From a bacterium (lineage in GTDB: Bacteria; Patescibacteria; Paceibacteria; UBA9973; UBA2103), in contig JAKAMK010000008.1 in assembly GCA_021812925.1 (NCBI GenBank), positions 1-14,901 of the forward strand: DNA of 14,901 bases, given 5' to 3'. A program made the position numbers and the translations under genes. Positions within the stretch are counted from its first letter, which is position 1; each line of letters starts with the position of its first letter. The notes under the pieces are model-generated. The model saw nothing but the letters and a program-made list of their open reading frames with translations, had not been told where the DNA came from and searched no databases. Positions 6,223 through 13,296 of the stretch are shown here, in pieces.

Positions 6223-6978
6223 TTACTCGGGCGGTTCGCGGTACGGGTCGACCTCGTACGGCTTCGCGGGAGGGGGCGGTGCGGACTTCGACTGCATCGG
6301 ACCGCGGGCAGCAGGCATAGCGCCCGGGAGGTTCTGGGGCGGAGGCGGCGCAAACTGCTGGCGTATGGGAGGAGGCGTCGGACGCGACGCACCCATCGCG
6401 GGCAATGAACCCGGCAACCCCGCAGCGCCCGAGCGGGGTTGCAACGCCTTCGGCGGGAGCGGGGCCGAAGCCGGGTGCTGCGGTGCAGGCGCCGCTGCGC
6501 TCGCGTTCTCACCCACCGGCAGCTCGCGCTCCGGGTCGGTAATCGGCGTGCGCGGCATGGGCGACGGAGGCGTGGCCGGCGCCGCAGGAGCCTGCGCCGG
6601 AATCGACACGCGCGGCGGCATGGGCGGCGCCGGCTTCGGCTTCGGTGCAACAGGCGTCTGCTTGGCGCTCGCATGCTCTTCGGCCTGACGAAGCGGTACA
6701 AATATTTTCTGATTAACTTCTGTAACGATTGCTTTTATAGTGGCGTCTGCGAAACCCTGCGTGCGTAAGCGGTCTGAAAATCGCTGAGGATTCGACAGTC
6801 CGAGCAGAAGGTATCCGATTTCTTTCGCGAGGGTGCCTGCGGCATCTACATGCAGCTGGTATTTCTTTTGCAGCGACATAACGACCTGCGTCGTTGTGTC
6901 AGAATTAAATACATCACGAACGTATTCAGGAGCTTCCCGATACGCCTTAAGAGCCATGTCTTGGGTAATCTCAGTCAT
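6223..6978 (-). CDS. Cytoplasmic protein with helical N-terminal domain and proline-rich tail (operon gene 4)
   Basis: A 251-residue protein with no signal peptide or membrane segment. Residues 1 to about 103 form a helical domain (MTEITQDMALKAYREAPEYV, then DTTTQVVMSLQKKYQLHVD, then AKEIGYLLLGLSNPQRFSDR). From about 108 to the end it is Pro/Ala-rich and surely disordered, with runs such as PKPKPAPPMPP and a closing EVDPYREPPE. The start ATG is three bases after the stop of the TrbL-like gene (TAG-CGT-ATG), so translation is probably coupled. This layout, a folded helical head plus a long Pro-rich tether, suggests an adaptor on the cytoplasmic side of the membrane apparatus encoded upstream. 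The function is inferred from context only. Base composition shifts between head (lower GC, more varied codons) and tail (very GC-rich). I do not recognise a named family. Confidence 0.85.
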   Translation of the reverse strand: MTEITQDMALKAYREAPEYVRDVFNSDTTTQVVMSLQKKYQLHVDAAGTLAKEIGYLLLGLSNPQRFSDRLRTQGFADATIKAIVTEVNQKIFVPLRQAEEHASAKQTPVAPKPKPAPPMPPRVSIPAQAPAAPATPPSPMPRTPITDPERELPVGENASAAAPAPQHPASAPLPPKALQPRSGAAGLPGSLPAMGASRPTPPPIRQQFAPPPPQNLPGAMPAARGPMQSKSAPPPPAKPYEVDPYREPPE

Positions 6979-6981
6979 ACG

Positions 6982-9417
6982 CTAGGTCCATAGAGAGCGG
7001 CCGACGCCAGTAATGTACGCATAGCCATCTGCTTGCGGATTGAGCGCGATACCCCTACCGATGAGCTGCATTTCTTGCGAAGTCAGTTTGTTTTCTTCGG
7101 CAAGCTTTGCGAGATCCGACGGCCCAAGTTTCACTGCAATCTCAGGCGTAAGCAGGATTTCCTTTGGCAGTTTTGCTACTTGCGGCGCAGTGAGATTAGC
7201 GAATTCCTGTGAGGCAGCGACTGCCGCTGCACCCGCCGTCCCTCTGCCGGCATTCCTAAATAGTTCTTCCACCTTGCCGTTAGGACTTTTGTCGCGAACT
7301 TTCTGCTTCTCGAGAGCGGTGCGCTCCTTACTGTCAGTCAATGTATCGCGCTGCTTGTCGGAAAGCTGGCCGATAACCGAATCGTCATCTAGCAGTTCAC
7401 CCGGCATCGACTCAAGCTCGCCCTTGGACAGAGCGTTGACTGCCTTCTTCACGTCGTCACGGGCCTGCTGAAGCTGCGGCGCAGCCAAGCCCGGAACATT
7501 GGTAGCCGCGACGAGCGACGCGAGCTTGCGATAGCGAGCAGCCTTAATCTTGCCCTTTTCGACATCCGTGAACTTATCGCTCTTCATGATGGTCTCAAAC
7601 TGCTGCGGCGAGAGATTGCGCACGAGCGCCTCGACACCCTGCTTGATGCCGCCAAGCTCCTCAATTTGTTTCGATGACATCTTCGAAAGGCCCGCGGCAA
7701 TCGCAATGTCATTATTTGCAGCGATTGCCGCCTTGAAGTCCATCTGGCGCGCCGCAGCCTGATACTCCTTCTCAGATTCCTTGAAGTACTCCTTGACCGG
7801 CTTCAAGCCGTACTCTGCCTCGTGGATCTGCTGCGCGGTAAGCTTTGCACCCGTGCCGGCGCTTACGCCGATTGAGCCGAGTGCACCGCCGACGGTCGGC
7901 GCGCCCTTCACGAACGGCACCTTCGCGTTGCGGACATCGTAAGTGCCGGCACGGAGACCCTTGCCAGTCATCGTAACGCTACGCAGCGCGTACCGTGCAT
8001 ACTTGGCGCCTCTTGAATCTCCCTTCCGCGGAGTGGCCCAGGACATCATGCGCTTGTTCGCTAACACGTTACCGAGCGAACCGAACGTAGCGCGCATGCC
8101 GAGCGAGGCAGCGCCGAAGGACGCCGCGCCACCGAGTTTCGTCGCCCAATCGGCACCGAAGGCTCCCATTTTCTTCGAGAGGATGGTGACCGCGAGGAGG
8201 AGGCCCATCGCGATGGCGAACGTGACGAGGAGCGCCGCGAAGCCGCCGCTATTGGTCGGCTGCATGAACGATGTCCAGCTATCCTGGCTGCTCGCACCGA
8301 ACGAAGTGAGGAACTTCGCGTCGGTGATTACCGCGAGCGCGATGTAGAGGAGGAGGAAGAGCACGGGCGCCGTCAAGGTCTGCTCGAAGAGCATGCCCCA
8401 CCATTTCTTCGCCATCGATTCGAGCTTCGGCACGGCGAGTCCCGCGAAGCCGACCGGGGCGATGATGATGAGGAATACGAGCGCGACGAAGCGGAAAATG
8501 AGTATGTATGCGAGCGAGAACATGACGAACGCCGCGACGAGAAAGAGGATGATGCCGAGGAAGCCGATGAACCACTCAGACTGGCCGGAGAGGTTCACCG
8601 CAGGCTTGCCCGTGTTCACGTCGTAGAGCTGCGTGAGGCCGAGCTGCGCCATGATCTTATTGCTGATGCCCTCGTTATGGACCGCGTTCGTAGAGGTGAG
8701 CATGGCGGTCGTCGGTATCTGGCCGTTGTTTATCTGCGCGTAGATTTCGGTCGCGAAGAGGTTGCCGACGTCAATGACCGCTTCGGAAATGAAGAGTGAG
8801 AAATTGAGGAACACCGCGACGACGAGGAGGACGGGAATCATCTTCTTGCCGCCGCCGTACCAGTTCACGTCGAGGATGGTCGTGATGCCGACCGCGAGGA
8901 AGCCGAAGATGAGCACGATGTTGCCGATGTCGCGGAGGATGCGCCACGCCGCGCCGATGGCCGAGAGGCCGCCCGAGCCACCGCCGATGAGCTGCCCCAT
9001 CTGCACGACCGTGTAGTACGCGACGTAGTCGAGCATGACGACGGCCATACCGAGGAGGTACGCGAAGAGGTCCATGATCTGCGTCATGATCCAGCCGTAC
9101 GTGGAGCTGTTATCGCTCTGCCCTTGCGGCGAGGTTGAATCTTTCGTGCCTGAGCTCGGGACGGTATTCGAGGACGACGGGAGATTGACAGTCTGTGTAC
9201 CGTTCGATCCGATCGTATACGTGCCATCAGAGTTCTGCGTTGCAGTCGGAATGGGTACGCTGAGCGACCCGCCGTCGACCGGCGCGAGCGTAGTCACGGG
9301 ACTTATCGTGTTCGATGACCCTGCGCCCTGCGCGTGCGCGAGGGGCGCGCCCGAGAACGCGAACAAGGCTCCGATTGCGAGAACGCTCGCCAGCAGTTTT
9401 GCGTGGTACATGCTCAT
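6982..9417 (-). CDS. TrbL/VirB6-like polytopic membrane protein with long cytoplasmic tail (operon gene 3)
   Basis: An 811-residue protein. A signal peptide at 1-29 ends in AHA before QG. A Ser/Thr/Asn-rich extracytoplasmic linker follows (about 30-108). A membrane domain has hydrophobic spans near 109-142, 164-182, 193-222, 281-304, 306-330, 345-365 and 391-413. This is the pattern of the TrbL/VirB6 family, the polytopic channel component of type IV secretion systems. The KKWWGMLFEQTLTAPVLFLL stretch between spans resembles the conserved central part of that family. The last ~390 residues are hydrophilic and helical and contain about eight copies of a motif L(S/T)xxQ plus hydrophobics. The ATG at 9417 overlaps the TGA of the preceding gene (ATGA). 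An ATG 24 bases earlier (9441) would lie inside that gene. Family assignment is by topology and context, not a database match. Confidence 0.85.
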   Translation of the reverse strand: MSMYHAKLLASVLAIGALFAFSGAPLAHAQGAGSSNTISPVTTLAPVDGGSLSVPIPTATQNSDGTYTIGSNGTQTVNLPSSSNTVPSSGTKDSTSPQGQSDNSSTYGWIMTQIMDLFAYLLGMAVVMLDYVAYYTVVQMGQLIGGGSGGLSAIGAAWRILRDIGNIVLIFGFLAVGITTILDVNWYGGGKKMIPVLLVVAVFLNFSLFISEAVIDVGNLFATEIYAQINNGQIPTTAMLTSTNAVHNEGISNKIMAQLGLTQLYDVNTGKPAVNLSGQSEWFIGFLGIILFLVAAFVMFSLAYILIFRFVALVFLIIIAPVGFAGLAVPKLESMAKKWWGMLFEQTLTAPVLFLLLYIALAVITDAKFLTSFGASSQDSWTSFMQPTNSGGFAALLVTFAIAMGLLLAVTILSKKMGAFGADWATKLGGAASFGAASLGMRATFGSLGNVLANKRMMSWATPRKGDSRGAKYARYALRSVTMTGKGLRAGTYDVRNAKVPFVKGAPTVGGALGSIGVSAGTGAKLTAQQIHEAEYGLKPVKEYFKESEKEYQAAARQMDFKAAIAANNDIAIAAGLSKMSSKQIEELGGIKQGVEALVRNLSPQQFETIMKSDKFTDVEKGKIKAARYRKLASLVAATNVPGLAAPQLQQARDDVKKAVNALSKGELESMPGELLDDDSVIGQLSDKQRDTLTDSKERTALEKQKVRDKSPNGKVEELFRNAGRGTAGAAAVAASQEFANLTAPQVAKLPKEILLTPEIAVKLGPSDLAKLAEENKLTSQEMQLIGRGIALNPQADGYAYITGVGRSLWT

Positions 9418-11012
9418 AGCGCAGTCGTGGGAACGAGGCACGCGCTATAGAGCGCCTGGGCGTTCGTGGCGAGGAGAGTCATCTGGTCGACCGGCGTACC
9501 GCCCGAGACCGTGAGGGAGCCGGGCGGGGTCGAAGTCGCGCTTCCGGTCGACTGCGCGCTCGACTGTGCGAGCGCGAGATCCGCCTGGGTGGGCGGCGCG
9601 GCAGCGAGCGCCTGGGCGTCCGCGAGAAGCGCACCGCCAGCACCTGCCGTAGTCGACCCGGACTCCGAGAGGACCGCGTTCGCGAGCGTGCGCGTCTGCT
9701 CCGCCGACGCGATCGCGCTCTGGGCCTGCGTGATAACCGGCTGCACTTCGTACTGGAGCGCGGTCTGAACCGAGTTACCCTGCGTCGTGCAGCCCTTCTG
9801 GAGCGTGTGAAGCGTCGAAGAGGCGGTCTGCGCGGAGGAGAGCACTGTGTTCCACGCCGATTCGTACGTATTGATAGTGCTGAGCGTCGTCTGTGCGAGC
9901 TGCATCGCGCTTGAGACGCTCGTGGCCGTATTCGTACTATTCATCACACCCGAGGTCGCGTACTGATCGATGAGCGACCGGTTGCCGCTACTCGACTGCG
10001 CGACGCCGAAGAGTCCGCCCGAGGAGCCGCCGAGCACGCTCGAGACGAGCTGCATCGCGAGCGACCCGATCACCTCGTCAATCTCGTCCGCCGACACGAG
10101 TTTGTCGACGCCGCTCCCGAGCGACTTGTCGAGCTGCGCCTTGATAACGGAGCCCGGCGTCTGGATGGTGCCCGGCGTACCGTCGCTATTCAGGCAGGTC
10201 TGCGGCTCGGTCGACGAATACGAGCCGTCCTTGTTCTGCGAGAGCGTCGGGAGGGCGGCGACGACCGTGCCGCCGCCCACCTGCGCCGATGTGACGTTCT
10301 GCGTCGCGGACGCCGACGTGTCACACCACGAGATGAACCCGCCGCCCGCCTGGTAGTCCGCCGTGCGAGCGGCCTTCGCGTCAGCGATGAACGTGCTCAT
10401 CTTCGCGCTCGCGGAGTTGTAGAGCGAGTACGGATTGTTCTGCTTCTGCGTGACGAGCGAGAACCAGGCTGCGGAGCCGCCCTGCGACCAGTCGCCCGAG
10501 AGGAACGCCTGCGCGTTCGGCGACGCTTGCGCGAGCGTGCACTGGTTCGCCGCGAAGAATCCCGCGAGCGAGCTGTCCTGCGCGTACTGCGTGCGGAGCG
10601 CGTTCGTGATGGATGAGGCAAATGGCGAATTCGAGTTGCTCCCGAACTGCGCGACGAACGCGAGCATCTGGTTGTCGCCGACGCCCTGGAGGTTGCCGAG
10701 GAGGTCCTGCACGAACTGCGGCTTCCCCGTGCCGTTTCCCTTTCCGGTGACGAATCCGACGACGCTCCCCGTTATCTGCTGGAGCATCTGCTGTGACATC
10801 GCCCAGGCGATTGGATCAAGCGCGTACTCCTTTATGCTGAGGCTGTTCGTCGCGTTCGAGATGAGACCCGAGAGGGTCGAGGTGAGCGTGTTCTTGATGA
10901 AGTTAGAGGCGTCAAACACGGCCCACTGCGCATGCGCAGGGCGCGGCACCGAAAATAACATACCTGGCGCGAGCAGGAGGAGTATGGCTAGCATAGCGGC
11001 GGCTCTCTTCAT
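9414..11012 (-). CDS. Secreted TrbJ/VirB5-like protein (operon gene 2)
   Basis: A 532-residue exported protein. A clear signal peptide (MKRAAAMLAILLLLAPGMLF then SVPRPAHA) is predicted to be cut after residue 28. The mature N-terminus QWAVFDASNFIKNTLTS strongly resembles the start of mature TrbJ/VirB5 proteins (AQW, V, D-P/A-N, N-T-L), the pilus-tip or adhesin component of type IV secretion systems. The rest is Ser/Thr/Ala/Gln-rich and largely helical, with coiled-coil-like parts around 360-450 and 460-490. Five cysteines (158, 230, 273, 408, 525) could form disulfides. It is about twice the length of classical VirB5. ATGA overlaps at both ends tie it to its neighbours. The role is inferred as an extracellular partner of the TrbL-like channel. 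Confidence 0.85.
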   Translation of the reverse strand: MKRAAAMLAILLLLAPGMLFSVPRPAHAQWAVFDASNFIKNTLTSTLSGLISNATNSLSIKEYALDPIAWAMSQQMLQQITGSVVGFVTGKGNGTGKPQFVQDLLGNLQGVGDNQMLAFVAQFGSNSNSPFASSITNALRTQYAQDSSLAGFFAANQCTLAQASPNAQAFLSGDWSQGGSAAWFSLVTQKQNNPYSLYNSASAKMSTFIADAKAARTADYQAGGGFISWCDTSASATQNVTSAQVGGGTVVAALPTLSQNKDGSYSSTEPQTCLNSDGTPGTIQTPGSVIKAQLDKSLGSGVDKLVSADEIDEVIGSLAMQLVSSVLGGSSGGLFGVAQSSSGNRSLIDQYATSGVMNSTNTATSVSSAMQLAQTTLSTINTYESAWNTVLSSAQTASSTLHTLQKGCTTQGNSVQTALQYEVQPVITQAQSAIASAEQTRTLANAVLSESGSTTAGAGGALLADAQALAAAPPTQADLALAQSSAQSTGSATSTPPGSLTVSGGTPVDQMTLLATNAQALYSACLVPTTAL

Positions 11013-12034
11013 GGCGTGGTTGAGGCGGTCGCGCTCACACTCTGGATGACGTTAACGAACGAGGCCCCCGGGGTACCAGGCGTAAGCGTGACGCCCTCTT
11101 TCGCGTATGTGTTCGCGATCTGCTGAAAGGCCGTGGCGAGCTCTTGCACGTCGCCTGGGTACTGCTCGAGCGCGAGCATCGCGGTCACCGGGTCACTTGA
11201 ATAGTTCGCGAAGTCGTTCGCCGCCTCGCTCACGCGCGCCATAGCGTTCACGAGCGCAAGGTCGGTCGACGCGAGCTCGGTGGGCACGGTAAGCGCCGCA
11301 ATGCCAGTCGCCGTGTCGCGGTATGCCTTTGCGAGCGTCTCGATGTTCGTGACTGCGGTCGTATCGCCACCGAGCGCGTCCGAGAGGTACTGCAGTTCGC
11401 TCTTCGGCAGGTTTGCCCCGTGCATGCGCAGCACCTGTTCCGCATCTGCGGCATACGCGCGCAGCGCATCAGGCCCGCTTCCGGAAACCGTGAGGTCGCT
11501 CGCCTGCTTGAAGTCGGGCGCGGGCGCGACGCTCCCCACGAGCATCTGGAACGCCTGCGTGGCGATTGAGGAAAGCTGGTCCTGCGAAAGCGCCGTGCCG
11601 TTATTCGCCTCTTTCGCCGAAAGGTAGAGTGTGAAGAAATTCTTCGCGAAGACGTCGGTGAGGCTCCCGGGCGCGGCGGGCGCGGGACCGCCCCCGGCCA
11701 CGGCGGGCTGCGTGCTCGTCGCGGCGGGCACGTTCGCGATGGCGACCGGCACGATGAGCCCCTTCGCGACCGCCTCGCCGTCGGTCATGCCGAGGTGGAA
11801 GTAGTCGGTCGTGGTCGCGGTAAGCGGAATGCCGTAAAGCTCCTTCTCCCAATCGGGGAGGCCGTCTCCGGTGGAATCGCGGGTCGCGATGGCCTGCAGG
11901 AGCGCCGATTCGGTCGACGCTTGGGCTACCTGCGGAGCGAGCGACCCCTTCGCGAGGAAGTAGGCGCCCGCAATGAGAGCGAGCGAGAACGCCAGCGCTA
12001 GGTATACGGCTCGATTTCGTAGACTACCCCCCAT
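11009..12034 (-). CDS. Membrane-anchored protein with calcium-type repeat (operon gene 1)
   Basis: A 341-residue protein. A basic N-terminus (MGGSLRNR) leads into one hydrophobic span at about 9-29 with no clear cleavage site, so it is probably an anchor with the rest outside the cytoplasm. Residues 53-69 (DSTGDGLPDWEKELYGI) match the thrombospondin type 3/EF-hand-like calcium motif D-x-x-x-D-G-L-P-D-W-E, but only a single copy is present. A Pro/Ala/Gly linker (about 102-123) precedes an all-helical C-terminal domain (about 125-320). The ATG at 12034 gives a sensible anchor. A frame start at 12145 would add 37 residues across the promoter. It ends in ATGA overlap with the TrbJ-like gene and starts the operon. 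The TATACT box only 14 bases before the ATG implies a very short leader. The function is unknown; it may be an assembly or attachment factor for the apparatus. Confidence 0.82.
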   Translation of the reverse strand: MGGSLRNRAVYLALAFSLALIAGAYFLAKGSLAPQVAQASTESALLQAIATRDSTGDGLPDWEKELYGIPLTATTTDYFHLGMTDGEAVAKGLIVPVAIANVPAATSTQPAVAGGGPAPAAPGSLTDVFAKNFFTLYLSAKEANNGTALSQDQLSSIATQAFQMLVGSVAPAPDFKQASDLTVSGSGPDALRAYAADAEQVLRMHGANLPKSELQYLSDALGGDTTAVTNIETLAKAYRDTATGIAALTVPTELASTDLALVNAMARVSEAANDFANYSSDPVTAMLALEQYPGDVQELATAFQQIANTYAKEGVTLTPGTPGASFVNVIQSVSATASTTP

Positions 12035-12047
12035 AGTAGTTAGGGAA

Positions 12048-12053
12048 AGTATA
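12048..12053 (-). promoter_or_regulatory. -10 box of the envelope operon
   Basis: TATACT on the minus strand, in the context GGTTATACTTT, with a weak -35 region. The predicted start is about seven bases before the ATG at 12034, so the transcript would be nearly leaderless. Confidence 0.5.
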
Positions 12054-12133
12054 ACCCGAACCCCTGTCATGCCGTCGTTGTACAGGGCGCAGCTAGTGGA
12101 TAGTTTGCAAAGACGTGAGCACCGGAGCCACCT

Positions 12134-12150
12134 CGCAGGCTTCACCTGCG
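12134..12150 (-). other. Weak stem after rsmA
   Basis: CGCAGG and CCTGCG form a six-bp stem with a five-base loop, starting 12 bases beyond the rsmA stop codon. There is no T-run. It may be a weak terminator. Otherwise the 127-base spacer 12035-12161 holds only the operon promoter. Confidence 0.3.
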
Positions 12151-12161
12151 CGCGCCTGGCG

Positions 12162-12956
12162 CTATGGAGCGGCGGCGAGCGCGAGCCAGTCCTCGAGCGA
12201 GAGGTCCTCGGCGCGCGCCTTCTCCTCGATGCCCGCCTCGCGGAACGAGGCGGGCGAGACGAGCCCCGCCAGGTTCCCGGAGAGGAGCTTCCTCTTGTGC
12301 GCGAAACCGGCGCGGATGAGTTCGAAGAATCGGGACTCCTCGCGCGGCGACGCGAAGCGTCGCCGGGAAATATCCCGAATGGTGAGCACAGCCGAATCCA
12401 CCTTCGGTGCGGGCACGAACGCGCCGCGCGGCACCGTGAACTCGTACTTCGGCGTCCCGTACGCTTTCACGGAAAGCGACAGAATCGACTCCTTCCCGCG
12501 CGTCTGTCCCGATTTCAGCCGCGGAGCAATGCGCTCCGCAACCTCTTTCTGCACGAGGAACGTGATGGACGACGGCTGCGACGCAGCCTCGAGGAACCTG
12601 CGGAGGAGTTCGCCAGTGATGTAGTACGGGATATTCGCCACGAGGCGATACGGCGTGGGTAGCAGTGCGTTCGGGGACGATAACCACTCGCGAATGTCGG
12701 CATGGATGAGTGCGAGCCGCCCCCCAGCAATCTCTTCCGCAAACGTCTCCTTGAGCCCTTCGACGAGCGTACCGTCCGCCTCGATGGCGACGACATGCCG
12801 CGCGCGCGCGAGGAGCTCCCGCGTGAGCCTGCCCGTTCCCGGACCTATCTCGAGCACCGTATCGGCTTCGAAGAGCTGCGCAACGTCCGCGATACGCGCG
12901 GCCGTCCGTGCATGCATGAGAAAATTCTGCCCTAGCGATTTCTTTGCCCGGACCAT
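12162..12956 (-). CDS. rsmA: 16S rRNA (adenine(1518)-N6/adenine(1519)-N6) dimethyltransferase
   Basis: RsmA (KsgA) dimethylates two adjacent adenines in helix 45 of 16S rRNA using S-adenosylmethionine and acts as a late checkpoint in small-subunit assembly. The 264-residue length is normal. Motifs are KKSLGQNFL (5-13), the SAM-binding VLEIGPGTG (34-42), the acidic end of strand 2 in VVAIEAD (55-61), HADIREW (85-91), the catalytic NIPYY (108-112), FVPAPKVDSAV (180-190) and FAHKRKLL (218-225). The ATG at 12956 gives the family start. No Shine-Dalgarno sequence is present. The promoter overlaps that of the divergent 98-residue gene. It stands just upstream of the envelope operon but is separated from it by 127 bases. 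Confidence 0.97.
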   Translation of the reverse strand: MVRAKKSLGQNFLMHARTAARIADVAQLFEADTVLEIGPGTGRLTRELLARARHVVAIEADGTLVEGLKETFAEEIAGGRLALIHADIREWLSSPNALLPTPYRLVANIPYYITGELLRRFLEAASQPSSITFLVQKEVAERIAPRLKSGQTRGKESILSLSVKAYGTPKYEFTVPRGAFVPAPKVDSAVLTIRDISRRRFASPREESRFFELIRAGFAHKRKLLSGNLAGLVSPASFREAGIEEKARAEDLSLEDWLALAAAP

Positions 12957-12967
12957 GATGCTGCTAG

Positions 12968-12973
12968 ACTATA
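12968..12973 (-). promoter_or_regulatory. -10 box of rsmA within a divergent promoter region
   Basis: TATAGT on the minus strand, 11 bases before the rsmA ATG, with a poor -35 region. On the plus strand the same bases read CTATAC/TATACG and could serve as the -10 of the small divergent gene. The whole divergent intergenic region is only 43 bases (12957-12999). Confidence 0.45.
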
Positions 12974-12999
12974 CGAGATTACCCGCCTATGCCATCGGC

Positions 13000-13296
13000 A
13001 TGACCCACCGCGATTTCCATCCATCCGCGCTCGATAAGGGCGAACGCTTCCGCGAGTCGCTCAGGTTCTCCGCGCACCTGTCTACCGAGCACCTCGACCG
13101 CGCGCAGTCGATCCTCACGGAAGCGCTCGAGAAGCATGGCGCCGATTCGCTCACGTCGCACAACTTCGACCACGTGCTTGCGCTCATGCATAAGAATCCG
13201 GACTACCGGCGCCTGTACTCAGGCGGACCTGCATTCAAAGAGGCACTGCGCGATCACCTCGGCATCGCTTCGCCCCCTGACGCTACACCTCAATAA
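13000..13296 (+). CDS. Hypothetical small helical protein, 98 residues
   Basis: The only convincing plus-strand gene. The product starts MTHRDFHPSALDKGERF. It is hydrophilic and predicted helical (LSTEHLDRAQSILTEALEKH, then FDHVLALMHKNPDYRRLY, then FKEALRDHLGI), with no signal peptide or membrane segment. The frame is open far upstream (from 12655), but upstream codons are antisense to rsmA. The ATG at 13000 is the first start outside rsmA that leaves room for a promoter; an in-frame ATG at 12958 would add 14 residues. No Shine-Dalgarno sequence is seen. It is divergent from rsmA, and its last 14 bases overlap the 3' end of the convergent helicase gene. I do not recognise a family. Moderate confidence comes from the good helical sequence and the gap it fills. 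Confidence 0.65.
   Translation: MTHRDFHPSALDKGERFRESLRFSAHLSTEHLDRAQSILTEALEKHGADSLTSHNFDHVLALMHKNPDYRRLYSGGPAFKEALRDHLGIASPPDATPQ

Noticed and set aside
6982..9417. TrbL-like protein as a generic transporter or toxin-delivery protein
   Set aside because: The signal peptide, span pattern, and the TrbJ-like partner directly upstream fit a type IV secretion channel better. No toxin domain was recognised in the tail.
12041..12161. Possible tRNA, suggested by GGGGTTCGGGTT on the minus strand
   Set aside because: The T-loop-like string is isolated. No acceptor, D or anticodon stem could be built around it.
12142..12687. 181-residue minus-strand frame inside rsmA
   Set aside because: An alternative frame of the same strand as rsmA. 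The motif-rich rsmA frame is clearly the real one.
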